Source: Larkinella sp049445795
GTDB taxonomy: Bacteria > Bacteroidota > Bacteroidia > Cytophagales > Spirosomataceae
Direction of reading: 5' to 3'
Length of the DNA: 64,000 nt
NCBI RefSeq assembly: GCF_049445795.1
Contig: NZ_JBMSDT010000002.1
Coordinates: forward strand, 310,001-374,000
The translations under genes were made by a program, and so were the position numbers. The number at the start of each line of letters is the position of its first letter. The first letter of the stretch is position 1. Shown piece after piece: positions 34,579 through 43,020 of this stretch. The notes beneath the pieces were generated by a model. The model saw only the letters and a list, made by a program, of their open reading frames with translations, searched no databases and was not told the origin of the DNA.

Positions 34579-36504
34579 TTACGGCGTCGCAACAGAGTTG
34601 GCACTATTCAGGGCACGTAAAATGGCATCCTGGATTGTTTCTTCCAGTTCGTTGATGCCCTCCTTAAAGTGATTGACGTGGATTTCTGATTTTTCAATCA
34701 GCTTATTCACATTGATGGTGATGGTCGTGGATTTGGAGCCGCCCACGGTTGCCGACACGCCAGCCGCCTTGTCCAGGTCTTTCGCCGGACTGACACCCGC
34801 GCCGGGTGCGGTGCCGTTGGCGGATAAGCCAGGCGTTGACACCTTTTTCTTGCCCTTGCCTTGCTGGGCTTCGAGTTGTCGGGCCAATTTGTCGGCGGCA
34901 ATGGCTTTTTCGGCATTCTCAAGCCCTTCATTCCAGCCGTTGGCAAAGGCTTTGCCGACCCCTCTAAAGTCGCCTTTTTTGAAAGCATCCCAGGCTTTGC
35001 CCAGGCTACCAAAAACCGACTTGCCGACCTCCCAAACCCGGATCAGGCCATAGCGGAACCAGTCCAAATTATCATACGCCCATTTGACGCCCACGGCCAA
35101 CGCTGTTATACCAATCAGAATGGCCGTAATCGGGTTTGCAAGCATCACGCCCCACAAGGCTTTCATGGCTGTCATTAGCGAGGTGATGCCCGCAGTCCGA
35201 AGGATGGTTAGACCGGTTTGCACAAGCATGATAACTTTGAATACACCCGCCAGGGCGAGCAAAATTTGTCCAAAAGGAGTTGTCAGAGCCGACACCACGT
35301 AAGCCAGGGCGTTCAGCGTTCCGGCCAGCACATCGATCACCAGACTTGCCGCGCTGCCTTCTTTACCGACCAATCCCAACATTTCCAGCAGTCCCCGAAA
35401 CGATTCCCACAGCGGATTAAACGCATCGATGAGCCGCCCAAAGGCTTCCTCCACCGGGCCTAGGTTGGTAATCAGTTGGGTTCCGAAGTCAAACAGGCTC
35501 CCTAGTTTGCTGTTCTGAGTGGCCGACCATTCCGCAATTTTGTTGCTCATCGTACCCAGGAAGGTCGAGAGTTTGCCCCCGGCTGAGTTCGAGAGCGTTT
35601 CGAGCATTCCGTCGTACTGCCCCCCTTTGCCGCCCATCGCTTCAAATGCCTTGTCAATCAAGTCCGAGGTGATTTTCCGCTGTTCGGCCATTTTTAAAAT
35701 GGTGGCATTGTCTTTACCGGTTACTTTTTGCAGGGCAGCAAGAATAGGTATCTTCCGGTCAGTGTACTGCCAAATGTCACTCGTATCGGCAAAGCCCTTT
35801 TGCTTGCTTTTGCCGTATATGTCCACCAGTTCCCCGAAATCGGTTTGCACCCCGGCAGCTACGTTGCCCAGCGTATTCATTTTGGGCATCATCTGGTCTT
35901 TCGTTAGACCCGCTACCAGCAAGGAACGGCCCGCGCCGTACACCTGCTCATTGGTGTAGGGGGTTTTGTCGGCAAACTTGTTAAGCTGATCAAATACCTG
36001 TTTGGTGGCTTCCGGGGTTTTGAGTATCTGCTGAAAAGCCATTTGGGTTTGCTCGCGGTCCATCCCGGCCTTGGCAAACTGCCCAATCCCGGCAATGAGT
36101 GCCCCGCCCATCAGCATCCCTTTCAGGCCGCTAAACAAACCACCGGAGCCGCCCCCGCCCGAACCGCTACTTCGGCCCAACCGCTGCATTCGATCCATGC
36201 GCCGTTCAAGTAGATCAATTTCGCGGTTGGCCCGGCGAATCTCAGAAGTTCCCACCATCAGGTCACGCTTTTTCGTCAGGGCGTCGAGTTTCTGCCGGAG
36301 CGAATCAATGGATTGCCCTTCTTTGGCAAACCCCATTTTTCGTTTTAACTGCTCAACCGTTTGGGCTACCCGGCTAAAGCCCGATTGAAACCGCGTAGTG
36401 AGCCGGTCCATCAGGGAGACGGTTCCGCTGTACTGCTGACTGATTCGCATCAGCACCGGTGATACCCGGTCAAAGATTTGGAAGGTGAAACTATAATTGA
36501 ACAT
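34579..36504 (-). CDS. phage tail tape measure protein
   Basis: 641-residue tape measure-like protein that would span the tail tube and set its length. The N-terminal region is helical and charged ('RANREIDLLERRMDRMQRLG'), then comes a Gly-rich hinge (GSGGGGSGG, about 120). The tape-measure core begins 'AGMDREQTQMAFQQILKTPE' and includes 'VAAGVQTDFGELVDIYGKSK' and 'SNSAGGKLSTFLGTM'. Hydrophobic segments lie at about 400-500 ('ANPITAILIGITALAVGVKW'), with an Ala/Gly-rich C-terminus. For its size the cognate tail would be about 90-100 nm by the usual 1.5 Å per residue rule (inference). No tube, sheath or fibre genes are nearby. Confidence 0.85.
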   Translation of the reverse strand: MFNYSFTFQIFDRVSPVLMRISQQYSGTVSLMDRLTTRFQSGFSRVAQTVEQLKRKMGFAKEGQSIDSLRQKLDALTKKRDLMVGTSEIRRANREIDLLERRMDRMQRLGRSSGSGGGGSGGLFSGLKGMLMGGALIAGIGQFAKAGMDREQTQMAFQQILKTPEATKQVFDQLNKFADKTPYTNEQVYGAGRSLLVAGLTKDQMMPKMNTLGNVAAGVQTDFGELVDIYGKSKQKGFADTSDIWQYTDRKIPILAALQKVTGKDNATILKMAEQRKITSDLIDKAFEAMGGKGGQYDGMLETLSNSAGGKLSTFLGTMSNKIAEWSATQNSKLGSLFDFGTQLITNLGPVEEAFGRLIDAFNPLWESFRGLLEMLGLVGKEGSAASLVIDVLAGTLNALAYVVSALTTPFGQILLALAGVFKVIMLVQTGLTILRTAGITSLMTAMKALWGVMLANPITAILIGITALAVGVKWAYDNLDWFRYGLIRVWEVGKSVFGSLGKAWDAFKKGDFRGVGKAFANGWNEGLENAEKAIAADKLARQLEAQQGKGKKKVSTPGLSANGTAPGAGVSPAKDLDKAAGVSATVGGSKSTTITINVNKLIEKSEIHVNHFKEGINELEETIQDAILRALNSANSVATP

Positions 36505-36528
36505 ACAGTTACGATGGTTTATAAGTAT

Positions 36529-36924
36529 TTATAAAAACAACTGATTAAGCTGCTCGATTATCAGGCTAACGCGCCTTCCGTCCGGATGAATTAAATACAG
36601 GTCGCTACCATCCTTATGGAGTTGAAAGTTTTTGCCTAAACTCAGCGAAGTAAAAGCCATGATACCCCCTAAAAACAGTTCATCCAGTTTTCCCGCCAAA
36701 GCTGTTACGGTGACAAAAGAGCCAATGGCAGGAAGTGCCGAGAAGGTGCCGGTTTCATCCTGAGGGCTGTCTGGGTATATTGATACACCTGAAACCGTCA
36801 GGGTCGAATTCAGAAAAGTAACAGTGCAGGTATTACCCTCAATGGAATTGACCGTAGCCGGTATGGCCCAGACTGGGGAACGCTGAAAGAGTTTACGAAG
36901 CTGTTCTTTGTGTTGGGTTATCAC
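36529..36924 (-). CDS. phage baseplate/spike-like OB-fold protein
   Basis: 131 residues, tentatively a gpV/gp45-like baseplate protein. It begins with a helical region, then 'WAIPATVNSIEGNTCTVTFL', a typical opening of phage OB-fold baseplate proteins, followed by 'PAIGSFVTVTALAGKLDELF' and a C-terminal beta stretch 'DGSDLYLIHPDGRRVSLIIE'. It is much shorter than complete spike proteins. It lies 24 bp upstream of the tape measure gene in the same minus-strand block. Identification is by pattern only. Confidence 0.5.
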   Translation of the reverse strand: MITQHKEQLRKLFQRSPVWAIPATVNSIEGNTCTVTFLNSTLTVSGVSIYPDSPQDETGTFSALPAIGSFVTVTALAGKLDELFLGGIMAFTSLSLGKNFQLHKDGSDLYLIHPDGRRVSLIIEQLNQLFL

Positions 36925-37051
36925 GTCAGTAGAAGTTAAGTTTGAAAAATGGGCGATGTGAGAAATAAAAACCTACTGCCGATACCTTTGTCGCCTTTTG
37001 ACATTTGCGTCGATCCTGGACGAACTTAAACGGCATTTAAACACGCTCCCG

Positions 37052-37267
37052 CTATCCACTACTATCCATAGCCGGTTCTTCCCCCCGGTAATGCCCCCAT
37101 TGAAAGACAATCGCCAGGATGGTGCCCTCACTCAAAAAGAATTCCTGAGAAAGATTTCGAACGACAACTTCGGAGCGTTGTCCTTTGGCATACAGGGCGG
37201 CATACCGTTGACGAATCTTTTGGTTACGAGAATCGCGCCTAGCCGAACGGGTAGAATCAAGTGACAT
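37052..37267 (-). CDS. small helix-turn-helix protein (Mor/C-like candidate)
   Basis: 71 residues, basic, with 'NQKIRQRYAALYAKGQRSEV' followed by 'LSQEFFLSEGTILAIVFQWG'. This resembles the DNA-binding tail of Mor/C-type or resolvase-type HTH proteins, where 'La..f.ls..ti..i' forms the HTH. It is the first gene after the early-operon terminator and heads the block with the tail genes, the position a middle or late activator occupies in Mu. Function inferred from position and motif. Confidence 0.55.
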   Translation of the reverse strand: MSLDSTRSARRDSRNQKIRQRYAALYAKGQRSEVVVRNLSQEFFLSEGTILAIVFQWGHYRGEEPAMDSSG

Positions 37268-37428
37268 ATGGGGTACGGTGGGTTAATTGCCGGGGGCGAT
37301 TTGGCCGCTTTAAAATCGCTGAAAGTACCGCCTTGTGAGTTCATCAACAGTCGTATACATAACGATTAGGAGCGACTGCCCATTACGAATATCACTAAAA
37401 TGCAGGAATAAACACTCGAATAAAAACA
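37268..37428. promoter_or_regulatory. probable promoter region of the tail-gene block
   Basis: 161 bp between the early terminator and the HTH gene. Contains no ORF. A promoter is required here because the terminator separates the tail genes from the early operon. No clear TTG/TAnnTTTG pair was seen, which would fit activator dependence. Confidence 0.35.
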
Positions 37429-37453
37429 AAAAGCAGGAAGTTATCCTGCTTTT
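37429..37453 (-). terminator. early-operon intrinsic terminator
   Basis: AAAAGCAGGA and TCCTGCTTTT around a 5-nt loop. On the minus strand it is followed by TTGTTTTTATT. It lies 21 bp after the stop of the last early gene. Confidence 0.85.
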
Positions 37454-37474
37454 GTGGGTAGTTGAGCATTCCAA

Positions 37475-37768
37475 TTAAGCGACACTTTCATTCATCTGAC
37501 TTGCACCAAATGGCTGATGGCTTATCCGCTGATCATCTTCGTAAGACTCCCGTAGCGCCTTCTCAATGCTCTGGCTGGGCCGACTCAGCGGCTCACCGAT
37601 ATGATGCGAGAGTGTAGCCAGAGAGTGCAGGATGTAATCATCCGCAACAGGCTTGTCACATAGGTGCGTGGTTATGCTCAGCAGAGCCGACAGCAAACGG
37701 AAATGAACTCCTTCGGGGTCACAGTGCGGAATCTCAATAATTAACGTGTCTTTTTCGTAGCGTACCAT
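37475..37768 (-). CDS. hypothetical early phage protein, 97 aa
   Basis: No family recognised. 'DTLIIEIPHCDPEGVHFRLL' at the N-terminus, then helices ('DYILHSLATLSHHIGEPLSR'). Last gene of the early operon. Its start overlaps the stop of the 71-aa gene (ATGA), so the two are translationally coupled, and a terminator follows. Confidence 0.6.
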   Translation of the reverse strand: MVRYEKDTLIIEIPHCDPEGVHFRLLSALLSITTHLCDKPVADDYILHSLATLSHHIGEPLSRPSQSIEKALRESYEDDQRISHQPFGASQMNESVA

Positions 37769-37983
37769 CAGTTTAAACGATTTAAAGGGTGAATGACTTC
37801 TAAAATCCGGTAAAGTTCTGAGCGCCGGGTTAGCCCGTGTATTTCCTCTTGCGTGACAACCTGGATGGCAGATCGGGAACGAGTCGCCCGTTCAAGTTTA
37901 CGTAAGAGATTGTGCCGGGCTTCACTCAGCAGGATGGGGCCGACTGTTAATTCCGGGCATATCTGGGGTTTTCGAAATTGCAT
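37768..37983 (-). CDS. hypothetical early phage protein, 71 aa
   Basis: No family recognised. A basic, mostly helical protein ('LSEARHNLLRKLERATRSRS', then 'EEIHGLTRRSELYRILEVIH'), possibly nucleic-acid binding from charge. It overlaps the downstream 97-aa gene by 3 bp and lies 62 bp after the GemA-like gene. Confidence 0.55.
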   Translation of the reverse strand: MQFRKPQICPELTVGPILLSEARHNLLRKLERATRSRSAIQVVTQEEIHGLTRRSELYRILEVIHPLNRLN

Positions 37984-38045
37984 AGCAGTACGATTTGTCT
38001 GAATAGAATATGGGTTTTAAGGTGATGATTCGAGTTTGCTTAAGG

Positions 38046-38471
38046 CTACAATAGCCGCTTGACCATCTTTCGGGTTTCGCTATCGCGCCACCGTTCAATA
38101 GCAGTTACGGCGTTTTGCAGTTGCCGGTAATCCAGTTCGTTGAGCTTCTTTTTGAAGGTTTTTAGCAGGAACGTATTGAGATTGTCCCAATCTTCCTGGT
38201 GCATTTCCGTCACCCCAAAGATGTCTTTGGCAATGTGAATGACCTTGCTACGCATCCGTTTGATCGATGCCAGTTCCAAGCCTTCCAAATGCTCAATAGC
38301 TTCCTGCATTTCCCGTATGGTCATTTCTGAACTTGATGTGGAGCGGCCGTTCGTATAGAACTTAACCAGTTCGGCTTTTTCCTCCCGATCAAACTTGCGT
38401 TGGGTCAACAGCACGTGAAAACGGGCATTCTGCGCGTTCGTGCGCGGGGCGGATGTGTTGGTACGATTCAT
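38046..38471 (-). CDS. GemA/gp16-like phage protein
   Basis: 141 residues. The order 'AQNARFHVLLTQRKFDREEK', 'SSEMTIREMQEAIEHLEGLE', 'RMRSKVIHIAKDIFG' and 'KKLNELDYRQLQNAVTAIER' parallels the GemA (Mu gp16/DUF1018) layout of a small phage regulatory protein that modulates host gene expression. The motif is weaker than in typical GemA and the C-terminal half may differ. It sits in the MuA-MuB early operon where gemA is expected. Confidence 0.55.
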   Translation of the reverse strand: MNRTNTSAPRTNAQNARFHVLLTQRKFDREEKAELVKFYTNGRSTSSSEMTIREMQEAIEHLEGLELASIKRMRSKVIHIAKDIFGVTEMHQEDWDNLNTFLLKTFKKKLNELDYRQLQNAVTAIERWRDSETRKMVKRLL

Positions 38472-38510
38472 TAGTTTTGTGTTAATTGCGGGTGGAAATT
38501 CCTCTGTTAA

Positions 38511-38843
38511 ATGCCGCCTGACGATTCCATCTGGCTTACCATTCGGGTTTGTGCCGATGTAACCGGCGACCGCTCCTATTGTCTTGATTTCGAGCAGAAA
38601 CTATTTGACGACCTGACCACGGTTCTGCTGTACCACGATTTTAGCAAACCGTCTTTGGAGCGGGAATTGGGTCGTTATATCAATGCGCTGGACGAACCGG
38701 ATTTGTACCGGTACACGTTTGAGTTTGAAGCTGAGCGACAGGCTCCGGCTTCCACGCTTCCATTTTTTGAGGATTTAGCGCAACGAATCGCAAACCATTG
38801 GGGCTTTCCGGTAGAGCTACATTCGGAGTCTGTTGAACCATAG
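38511..38843 (+). CDS. hypothetical protein, 110 aa, antisense to the early operon
   Basis: Reads as a plausible soluble protein ('IWLTIRVCADVTGDRSYCLD', 'LERELGRYINALDEPDLYRY', 'FFEDLAQRIANHWGFPVELH') with good amphipathic composition, and begins 39 bp divergent from the GemA-like gene. It overlaps a minus-strand frame at 38680-39042 by 164 bp. Both cannot easily be under full coding constraint. Composition slightly favours this plus-strand frame over the overlapped part of the other. No family recognised. Confidence 0.5.
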   Translation: MPPDDSIWLTIRVCADVTGDRSYCLDFEQKLFDDLTTVLLYHDFSKPSLERELGRYINALDEPDLYRYTFEFEAERQAPASTLPFFEDLAQRIANHWGFPVELHSESVEP

Positions 38844-39042
38844 GCTGCAAATAGACCTCATAATGCCCGGTGTCCATGTGTTTGACCAGGCGCAAATCCA
38901 ATCCGGCTTGCTGAGCTAGGGCATCGCGTTGGGCATTGAACTGCTGCAACAACCGGATCAATTCCTGACAGATGGGAGCAATCACCGGGTTTGCTTCGGC
39001 CATTTCCGGCAGGTTGCCAATGGGTCTGGGTGGTGTTTGCAT
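38680..39042 (-). CDS. hypothetical early protein, 120 aa
   Basis: Begins 3 bp after the MuB-like stop, as expected of an operon member. The N-terminal 70 residues ('ANPVIAPICQELIRLLQQFN', 'LDLRLVKHMDTGHYEVYLQP') look protein-like. The C-terminal third, where it overlaps the plus-strand gene, is Pro/Gln/Thr-rich and less convincing. The gene may have lost its original stop or been truncated. No family recognised. Confidence 0.5.
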   Translation of the reverse strand: MQTPPRPIGNLPEMAEANPVIAPICQELIRLLQQFNAQRDALAQQAGLDLRLVKHMDTGHYEVYLQPMVQQTPNVALPESPNGLRFVALNPQKMEAWKPEPVAQLQTQTCTGTNPVRPAH

Positions 39043-39045
39043 GAC

Positions 39046-39972
39046 TTAAGCCCTCGCTGTTTTTAACCGACGATCCAGAATCAACCGCTCCAACCGGCGT
39101 AAATCCTCCTGCACCAGGGGCATATACGTTTTACCGACTAACACCTGATGGGGATTCATTGCCAACCACAATTCTTCCTGCACGGCTTCGTCAGTGATGC
39201 CGTTGGCCGCACAAATGGCCCGAACGTCCTTTTCAGTGGCCCCAATCAGATGCATAAACTTGCGCCCTAACCGGCTGTCTAACTCATCGTAGCCGCGCAC
39301 ATTCCGGCGAACCCCGGCTTTGATGTGCTTTTCCAGGTCGTCGGCCCCGACAATCACCAAACCAATGTCTCCTTTCAGCTTGTTGTACAGCGGAATAATC
39401 AGCCGGAGCGACGCGGGTTTGAGTTTATTGGCTTCATCCAGAATCAGCAAAGGTTGGCTTTCGGTTGCCTTGCGTTTGAAGAACTCAACAATCATGTCCG
39501 TCATGGCGGATGTGCTACAACCGGACGCATCAACGCCCAAAGTCTGGCACAACTTGCTCAGAAACAGCTTGTGGCTCCACGATTCTTCGCATTCCAGCGT
39601 AAAGACTGCCCCGGTTTCGTCGCTGGCCCGGTAAAGTTCAATCGATGCCGATTTGCCTTGTCCGGCCTTGTGAGAAACGGCCAGAAACATACTTTGCTGT
39701 TGGGCATCGGCCAGGTACTTGGTCATGTAGCGGGTGTTGGTCGTTTCCACCAGCGTCCAAAGCGTATCGGTCAGTTTGTAGCCGAGTCGGGCGGCTACTT
39801 TGACCCACATATTGTCGCTGACCCGTTCGTGATGCGCTTCATGCTGCATATTCAGGCTGACGGTAGCGACATTGACGCCCACCTTGGTAGCAACCTTGTG
39901 CCAACTGCCCAGCGCGTTACGCTCCTGGGTGAGCAGTCGGGCAATCTCCTGCTTTTGAGAGGGAGTAATCAT
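39046..39972 (-). CDS. MuB-like AAA+ transposition ATPase
   Basis: 308-residue target-capture and transposase-activating ATPase of the Mu type. N-terminal helix-turn-helix-like region ('WHKVATKVGVNVATVSLNMQ'). Walker A 'VSHKAGQGKSASI' at about 98-110, Walker B 'PLLILDEANKL' at about 176-186, sensor-1-like 'GLVIVGADDLE', and an arginine-rich 'RLGRKFMHLIGA' segment. It is 46 bp downstream of the transposase gene. MuB proteins bind DNA non-specifically and provide target immunity. That this one does so is inferred from the family. Confidence 0.9.
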   Translation of the reverse strand: MITPSQKQEIARLLTQERNALGSWHKVATKVGVNVATVSLNMQHEAHHERVSDNMWVKVAARLGYKLTDTLWTLVETTNTRYMTKYLADAQQQSMFLAVSHKAGQGKSASIELYRASDETGAVFTLECEESWSHKLFLSKLCQTLGVDASGCSTSAMTDMIVEFFKRKATESQPLLILDEANKLKPASLRLIIPLYNKLKGDIGLVIVGADDLEKHIKAGVRRNVRGYDELDSRLGRKFMHLIGATEKDVRAICAANGITDEAVQEELWLAMNPHQVLVGKTYMPLVQEDLRRLERLILDRRLKTARA

Positions 39973-40018
39973 TGCGTTTAAAGATGATTTAAAGTGCGTT
40001 TAAAGAATACTTGAAAAG

Positions 40019-42166
40019 TCAATAGCTTACGTGTAGGTTGGGGTCCAGGTCGTCATCCGTTGCCAGGGGCAGCGAACGGCCTTTTTTGGGCGGGGCCGCT
40101 GTCGGGTAGTTGGTACCAACTACCGCTTGTTTGGTCGCTCTCAATACGCCCATCTGCTCATAGAGCAGGACGCTTTGTGCCGATTCCTGTTCGTATTTGG
40201 GCACTTTGGCACCCAGTAATACCGTCACATCCGGCGCACCGGCAATGATGGTTTCCAATTCCTGCTTTTTGGCCTGTTCAAACCGCTTTTCTTTCGCCTG
40301 ACGCTTCGCTAAGCCTTCTAAATCAGCATCTGGGCCATAGAGAACGACGGGTTTATCCTGTTTGAGTTCGGTAATAAAAAAGTCGGTACTTTGATTCGGC
40401 GCGAACAACAGGATTGAACTCATATCGGTTTGGTCAAATCGCACCAAGACTTCTTTATACGTCCCTGTAAGCCGGTGGTCATAAATCGAGTACGTGTACT
40501 CCTGATGATCGACCGTCATGCGGATAGCATTGCGCTGAATTTTGAGCGTCTTTTCCAGCCAGAACAGCGAGGTTTGCACCAACGGGTCGGCTTCGATTAC
40601 GTGCGGCTTCTCCGATTGCTGATGCAATTGGGCCGGAGTTAAATCCAGCTTGGCGTGTTTGCGGGAATAGTGGCTTAACGGCGTATTGCGGTATTCTTCA
40701 ATGCGTTTCCAGGCTTCCTGCCATGCCTGATCGAAGTCCCATCCCGTTCGTTGCGCCTGTTTCCGGGCTTCTGCCAGATACTCCGGGCTACGATGGGCAA
40801 AAGAGCGGGAAGACATAATCCCTTGCCCGTAGTAGTAGCGGGATTGGGCTAAAAACACGGTTTGCAGCGTATCAAACCAGCGTTCGAGCGAGGCTTTACC
40901 CTGAGCCTGGGACGTTACGACCAACTCCACCCCTTTTTCATCCAGCTTTTTACAGAGTCCAGTCAGTAATTTGCCCCCCTCCTGGTAGCCAAAAGCTTCT
41001 TTATTATGGCCCGGAAAACGGTCAAAAACGAGCGTATGAGGTAAATAACCGGTGGATTTAACCGCAATTTTCAGCGCATTGATGTAGCCTAAATGGTCCT
41101 CACGGGTGTCGAAATGAACGCCCAGAATATCACCGGAGTACACATCGCGCACGACCAGAATATACAGAAACTGAAACTCTTTTTTACCCGAAGAATCGGC
41201 CCGATGCTCGATCATGTTCACCCGCGTACCGTCCATCATCCAGCAATCACCCGCAAACATGGCCCGTTGTATGGGCTTATAATGCTGGTAGAAATTGGCC
41301 TTTTTGGTCCCGGCCCCGTAGCGGCCTAGTGCCGTCAACTGTTTGACATCCGGGCGGCTAAAGAACTTACTCCACCAGCTACCCGAAGGAGCCTTTTTAC
41401 CGTAGAGTTCGCAAACCTCATTGACATAGCGGGAAACATGGCGATCTGTCCAGTTTTGCCCACTTTTCCGGGCCTGAAACGCCCAGGCTAAGATTTCCGG
41501 GTCTGATTTGAAGCGGTCCCGATTCGAGTTATTGACCCTGGGCAATTTAATTACCTGCTCAATCGGCTCTTTCCCAAACCCTTTTGCGCCCACAAATACC
41601 GCCATAACGGCCTTTTTGAGGGTAATTTCGTGAGTGGGAATATCCCGGCAACCTTCGGGCCAATAGTCTTCCTGATGCTGTTTAATCCATTCCAGTGCCT
41701 CACGGTAAGGGGTATACGATTTCCAATCCGCACCATGATCGATGATGTATTGTCCTAATGTCATGACCACGGCAGCGGCTCTAGCAAGGGCTTTTTTACG
41801 TTTTTCCTGCTCTCTGGGTTGGCGGTTTTCGATGTGATACAGATGCAAAAACCGCTTATACTCCATTAAAACCGCGTCTTCCAGTAACTCAGGCAATGAC
41901 CGTTCACTCAAAAGTTGAACCTCTTTTTTGGCTGCGATTTCCCAAGGTTCCCGCCCCTCACAAAGTACTTGGCGCACAACAGCTTTATACTTTTCGGCCA
42001 TTGTATCGTAGCAGATCAGACGTTTACGGCGGTCTTTAGGATCAGCTATCGCTTTCCAATGAGCAGACCCTCTTTGAATGCCGTTCAAAATCGTTTGTGG
42101 ATATATACCGCACAACTCAACTAGTTGATCGAACGATACATACCATATTTCTGCTACCTGTATCAC
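40019..42166 (-). CDS. Mu-type DDE transposase (MuA-like)
   Basis: 715-residue transposase, similar in length to MuA (663). N-terminal DNA-binding part ('QLVELCGIYPQTILNGIQRG'), then the rve/DDE core: first Asp in CWMMDGTRVN (about 310), second Asp in LVFDRFPGHNKE (about 382), Glu in KASLERWFDTLQ (about 427), so all three catalytic acids are present. A Mu-transposase C-terminal beta-barrel ('YTYSIYDHRLTGTYKEVLVR') and a charged tail for the ATPase contact follow. It should cut at TATGAG/CTCATA ends and bind the repeated AACGAAAYATTAAGA sites (inference). The frame is intact, so the element may still move. Confidence 0.93.
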   Translation of the reverse strand: MIQVAEIWYVSFDQLVELCGIYPQTILNGIQRGSAHWKAIADPKDRRKRLICYDTMAEKYKAVVRQVLCEGREPWEIAAKKEVQLLSERSLPELLEDAVLMEYKRFLHLYHIENRQPREQEKRKKALARAAAVVMTLGQYIIDHGADWKSYTPYREALEWIKQHQEDYWPEGCRDIPTHEITLKKAVMAVFVGAKGFGKEPIEQVIKLPRVNNSNRDRFKSDPEILAWAFQARKSGQNWTDRHVSRYVNEVCELYGKKAPSGSWWSKFFSRPDVKQLTALGRYGAGTKKANFYQHYKPIQRAMFAGDCWMMDGTRVNMIEHRADSSGKKEFQFLYILVVRDVYSGDILGVHFDTREDHLGYINALKIAVKSTGYLPHTLVFDRFPGHNKEAFGYQEGGKLLTGLCKKLDEKGVELVVTSQAQGKASLERWFDTLQTVFLAQSRYYYGQGIMSSRSFAHRSPEYLAEARKQAQRTGWDFDQAWQEAWKRIEEYRNTPLSHYSRKHAKLDLTPAQLHQQSEKPHVIEADPLVQTSLFWLEKTLKIQRNAIRMTVDHQEYTYSIYDHRLTGTYKEVLVRFDQTDMSSILLFAPNQSTDFFITELKQDKPVVLYGPDADLEGLAKRQAKEKRFEQAKKQELETIIAGAPDVTVLLGAKVPKYEQESAQSVLLYEQMGVLRATKQAVVGTNYPTAAPPKKGRSLPLATDDDLDPNLHVSY

Positions 42167-42172
42167 GATGGG

Positions 42173-42370
42173 CTACTTTTTAGGTACTAAGCCTAATTTC
42201 AAATTGGACTTTGCTACTTTTCTTGCAGCGAACAGCACCTCTTTATGCTTAGCAGCACCCGGCCTTCCCATAAGCACAATAGCGTAATGACGACTCACAC
42301 CAACCATCTGGGCTATCTTCGAATAATCGCCATTGCGTAAATGAGGTTTGATTTCGTCGGGCGTCTGCAT
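42173..42370 (-). CDS. small early HTH protein (Ner-like position)
   Basis: 65 residues if started at 42370 (MQTPDEIKPHLRNGDYSKIA); an ATG ten codons upstream is also possible. The helix-turn-helix is 'GDYSKIAQMVGVSRHYAIVL', followed by a basic tail. It is the first gene of the early minus-strand operon, 6 bp before the transposase gene, which is the place of Ner in Mu. Negative control of early transcription is the natural guess. Confidence 0.65.
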   Translation of the reverse strand: MQTPDEIKPHLRNGDYSKIAQMVGVSRHYAIVLMGRPGAAKHKEVLFAARKVAKSNLKLGLVPKK

Positions 42371-42405
42371 TTTCTTTGTTTTCGTTCGGTCACATTGCAA
42401 TTATA

Positions 42406-42421
42406 ATTCATAATTATGAAT
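42406..42421. promoter_or_regulatory. 16-bp palindromic operator candidate
   Basis: ATTCATAATTATGAAT, a perfect palindrome in the 76 bp between the divergent Ner-like gene and the repressor gene, in very AT-rich DNA. A likely binding site of the XRE repressor or Ner-like protein, controlling both directions. Confidence 0.55.
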
Positions 42422-42445
42422 ATTCAAAATTTTAAAGTCTCTTTT

Positions 42446-42847
42446 ATGGAAGATATTAATGAGAGATTTATAAAAGTATTAGACCAAATTGGTCTAAATG
42501 GCGCTCAATTAGCCAAAGAGAGTGGCATAGCAGAATCCACCGTATCAAATATTCGCCAAGGGAAAACAAAGCCTAGTACCCAACTTATTGAATGGATTCT
42601 TCAAAAATATGAATTCGTTAGTGCCGAGTACCTATTCAGAGGGAAGGGTGATGTGACAATTGGAGGAATAAATACTACTCAAAAGCAAACAGGCGAGAAT
42701 TTGAGTCAGCGAGTCTCCATAGCAAAAGGCTATAGAAATTCAATTATTGAGCAGGATTTTGAGAAATTATTGAAGGCAAAAGATGAGACCATTGCAGCAA
42801 TGCAAAGAACAATTGATTTATACGAAAAGATGGTGAACACTAAGTAG
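42446..42847 (+). CDS. XRE-family phage repressor
   Basis: 133 residues from the ATG at 42446 (MEDINERFIKVLDQ). The ATG at 42416 lies inside the palindrome and is less likely. HTH_XRE at about 5-60 with 'NGAQLAKESGIAESTVSNIR'. The C-terminal tail, 'KDETIAAMQRTIDLYEKMVN', is a coiled coil for oligomerisation. The same tail pattern recurs in the 81-aa frame at 43021 (KDQLIATLRMTIELYEKMLK). It is opposite in direction to the transposase operon, as expected for a lysogeny repressor. Low GC compared with the early genes. A 19-bp palindrome (TTAGACCAA-A-TTGGTCTAA, 42479-42497) lies inside its own coding region. Confidence 0.82.
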   Translation: MEDINERFIKVLDQIGLNGAQLAKESGIAESTVSNIRQGKTKPSTQLIEWILQKYEFVSAEYLFRGKGDVTIGGINTTQKQTGENLSQRVSIAKGYRNSIIEQDFEKLLKAKDETIAAMQRTIDLYEKMVNTK

Positions 42848-42864
42848 GATTTTTCCTTTAGCCC

Positions 42865-42927
42865 ATGTGTATCTAAATGTGTATCTAAATGTGTATCTAA
42901 AACGAAATATTAAGATTAGGTACACAT
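42865..42927. repeat. repeat module A: three tandem 12-mers, 15-bp core, inverted arm
   Basis: ATGTGTATCTAA three times in perfect tandem (42865-42900), core AACGAAATATTAAGA (42901-42915), then TTAGGTACACAT (42916-42927), the inverted complement of the 12-mer with one change that would be a G-U pair in RNA. The core matches the element-end sites. It lies 18 bp after the repressor stop. Confidence 0.85.
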
Positions 42928-42992
42928 TTAATGGTTTTACGTACTTCTAACCTGGCCTATAAATCTTAATGCACATCTTTTCGCACATATAA

Positions 42993-43020
42993 AACGAAAC
43001 ATTAAGATTAGGTACACATT
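42993..43020. repeat. repeat module A': core plus right arm
   Basis: AACGAAACATTAAGA (42993-43007) followed by TTAGGTACACATT, as in module A. The left side (GCACATATAA) does not pair well, so this is a half module. The 65 bp between modules A and A' hold no other feature. Confidence 0.7.

Noticed and set aside
36998..37264. Plus-strand 88-codon frame opposite the small HTH gene
   Set aside because: The minus-strand frame has the HTH pattern and operon position; the plus-strand frame is its shadow.
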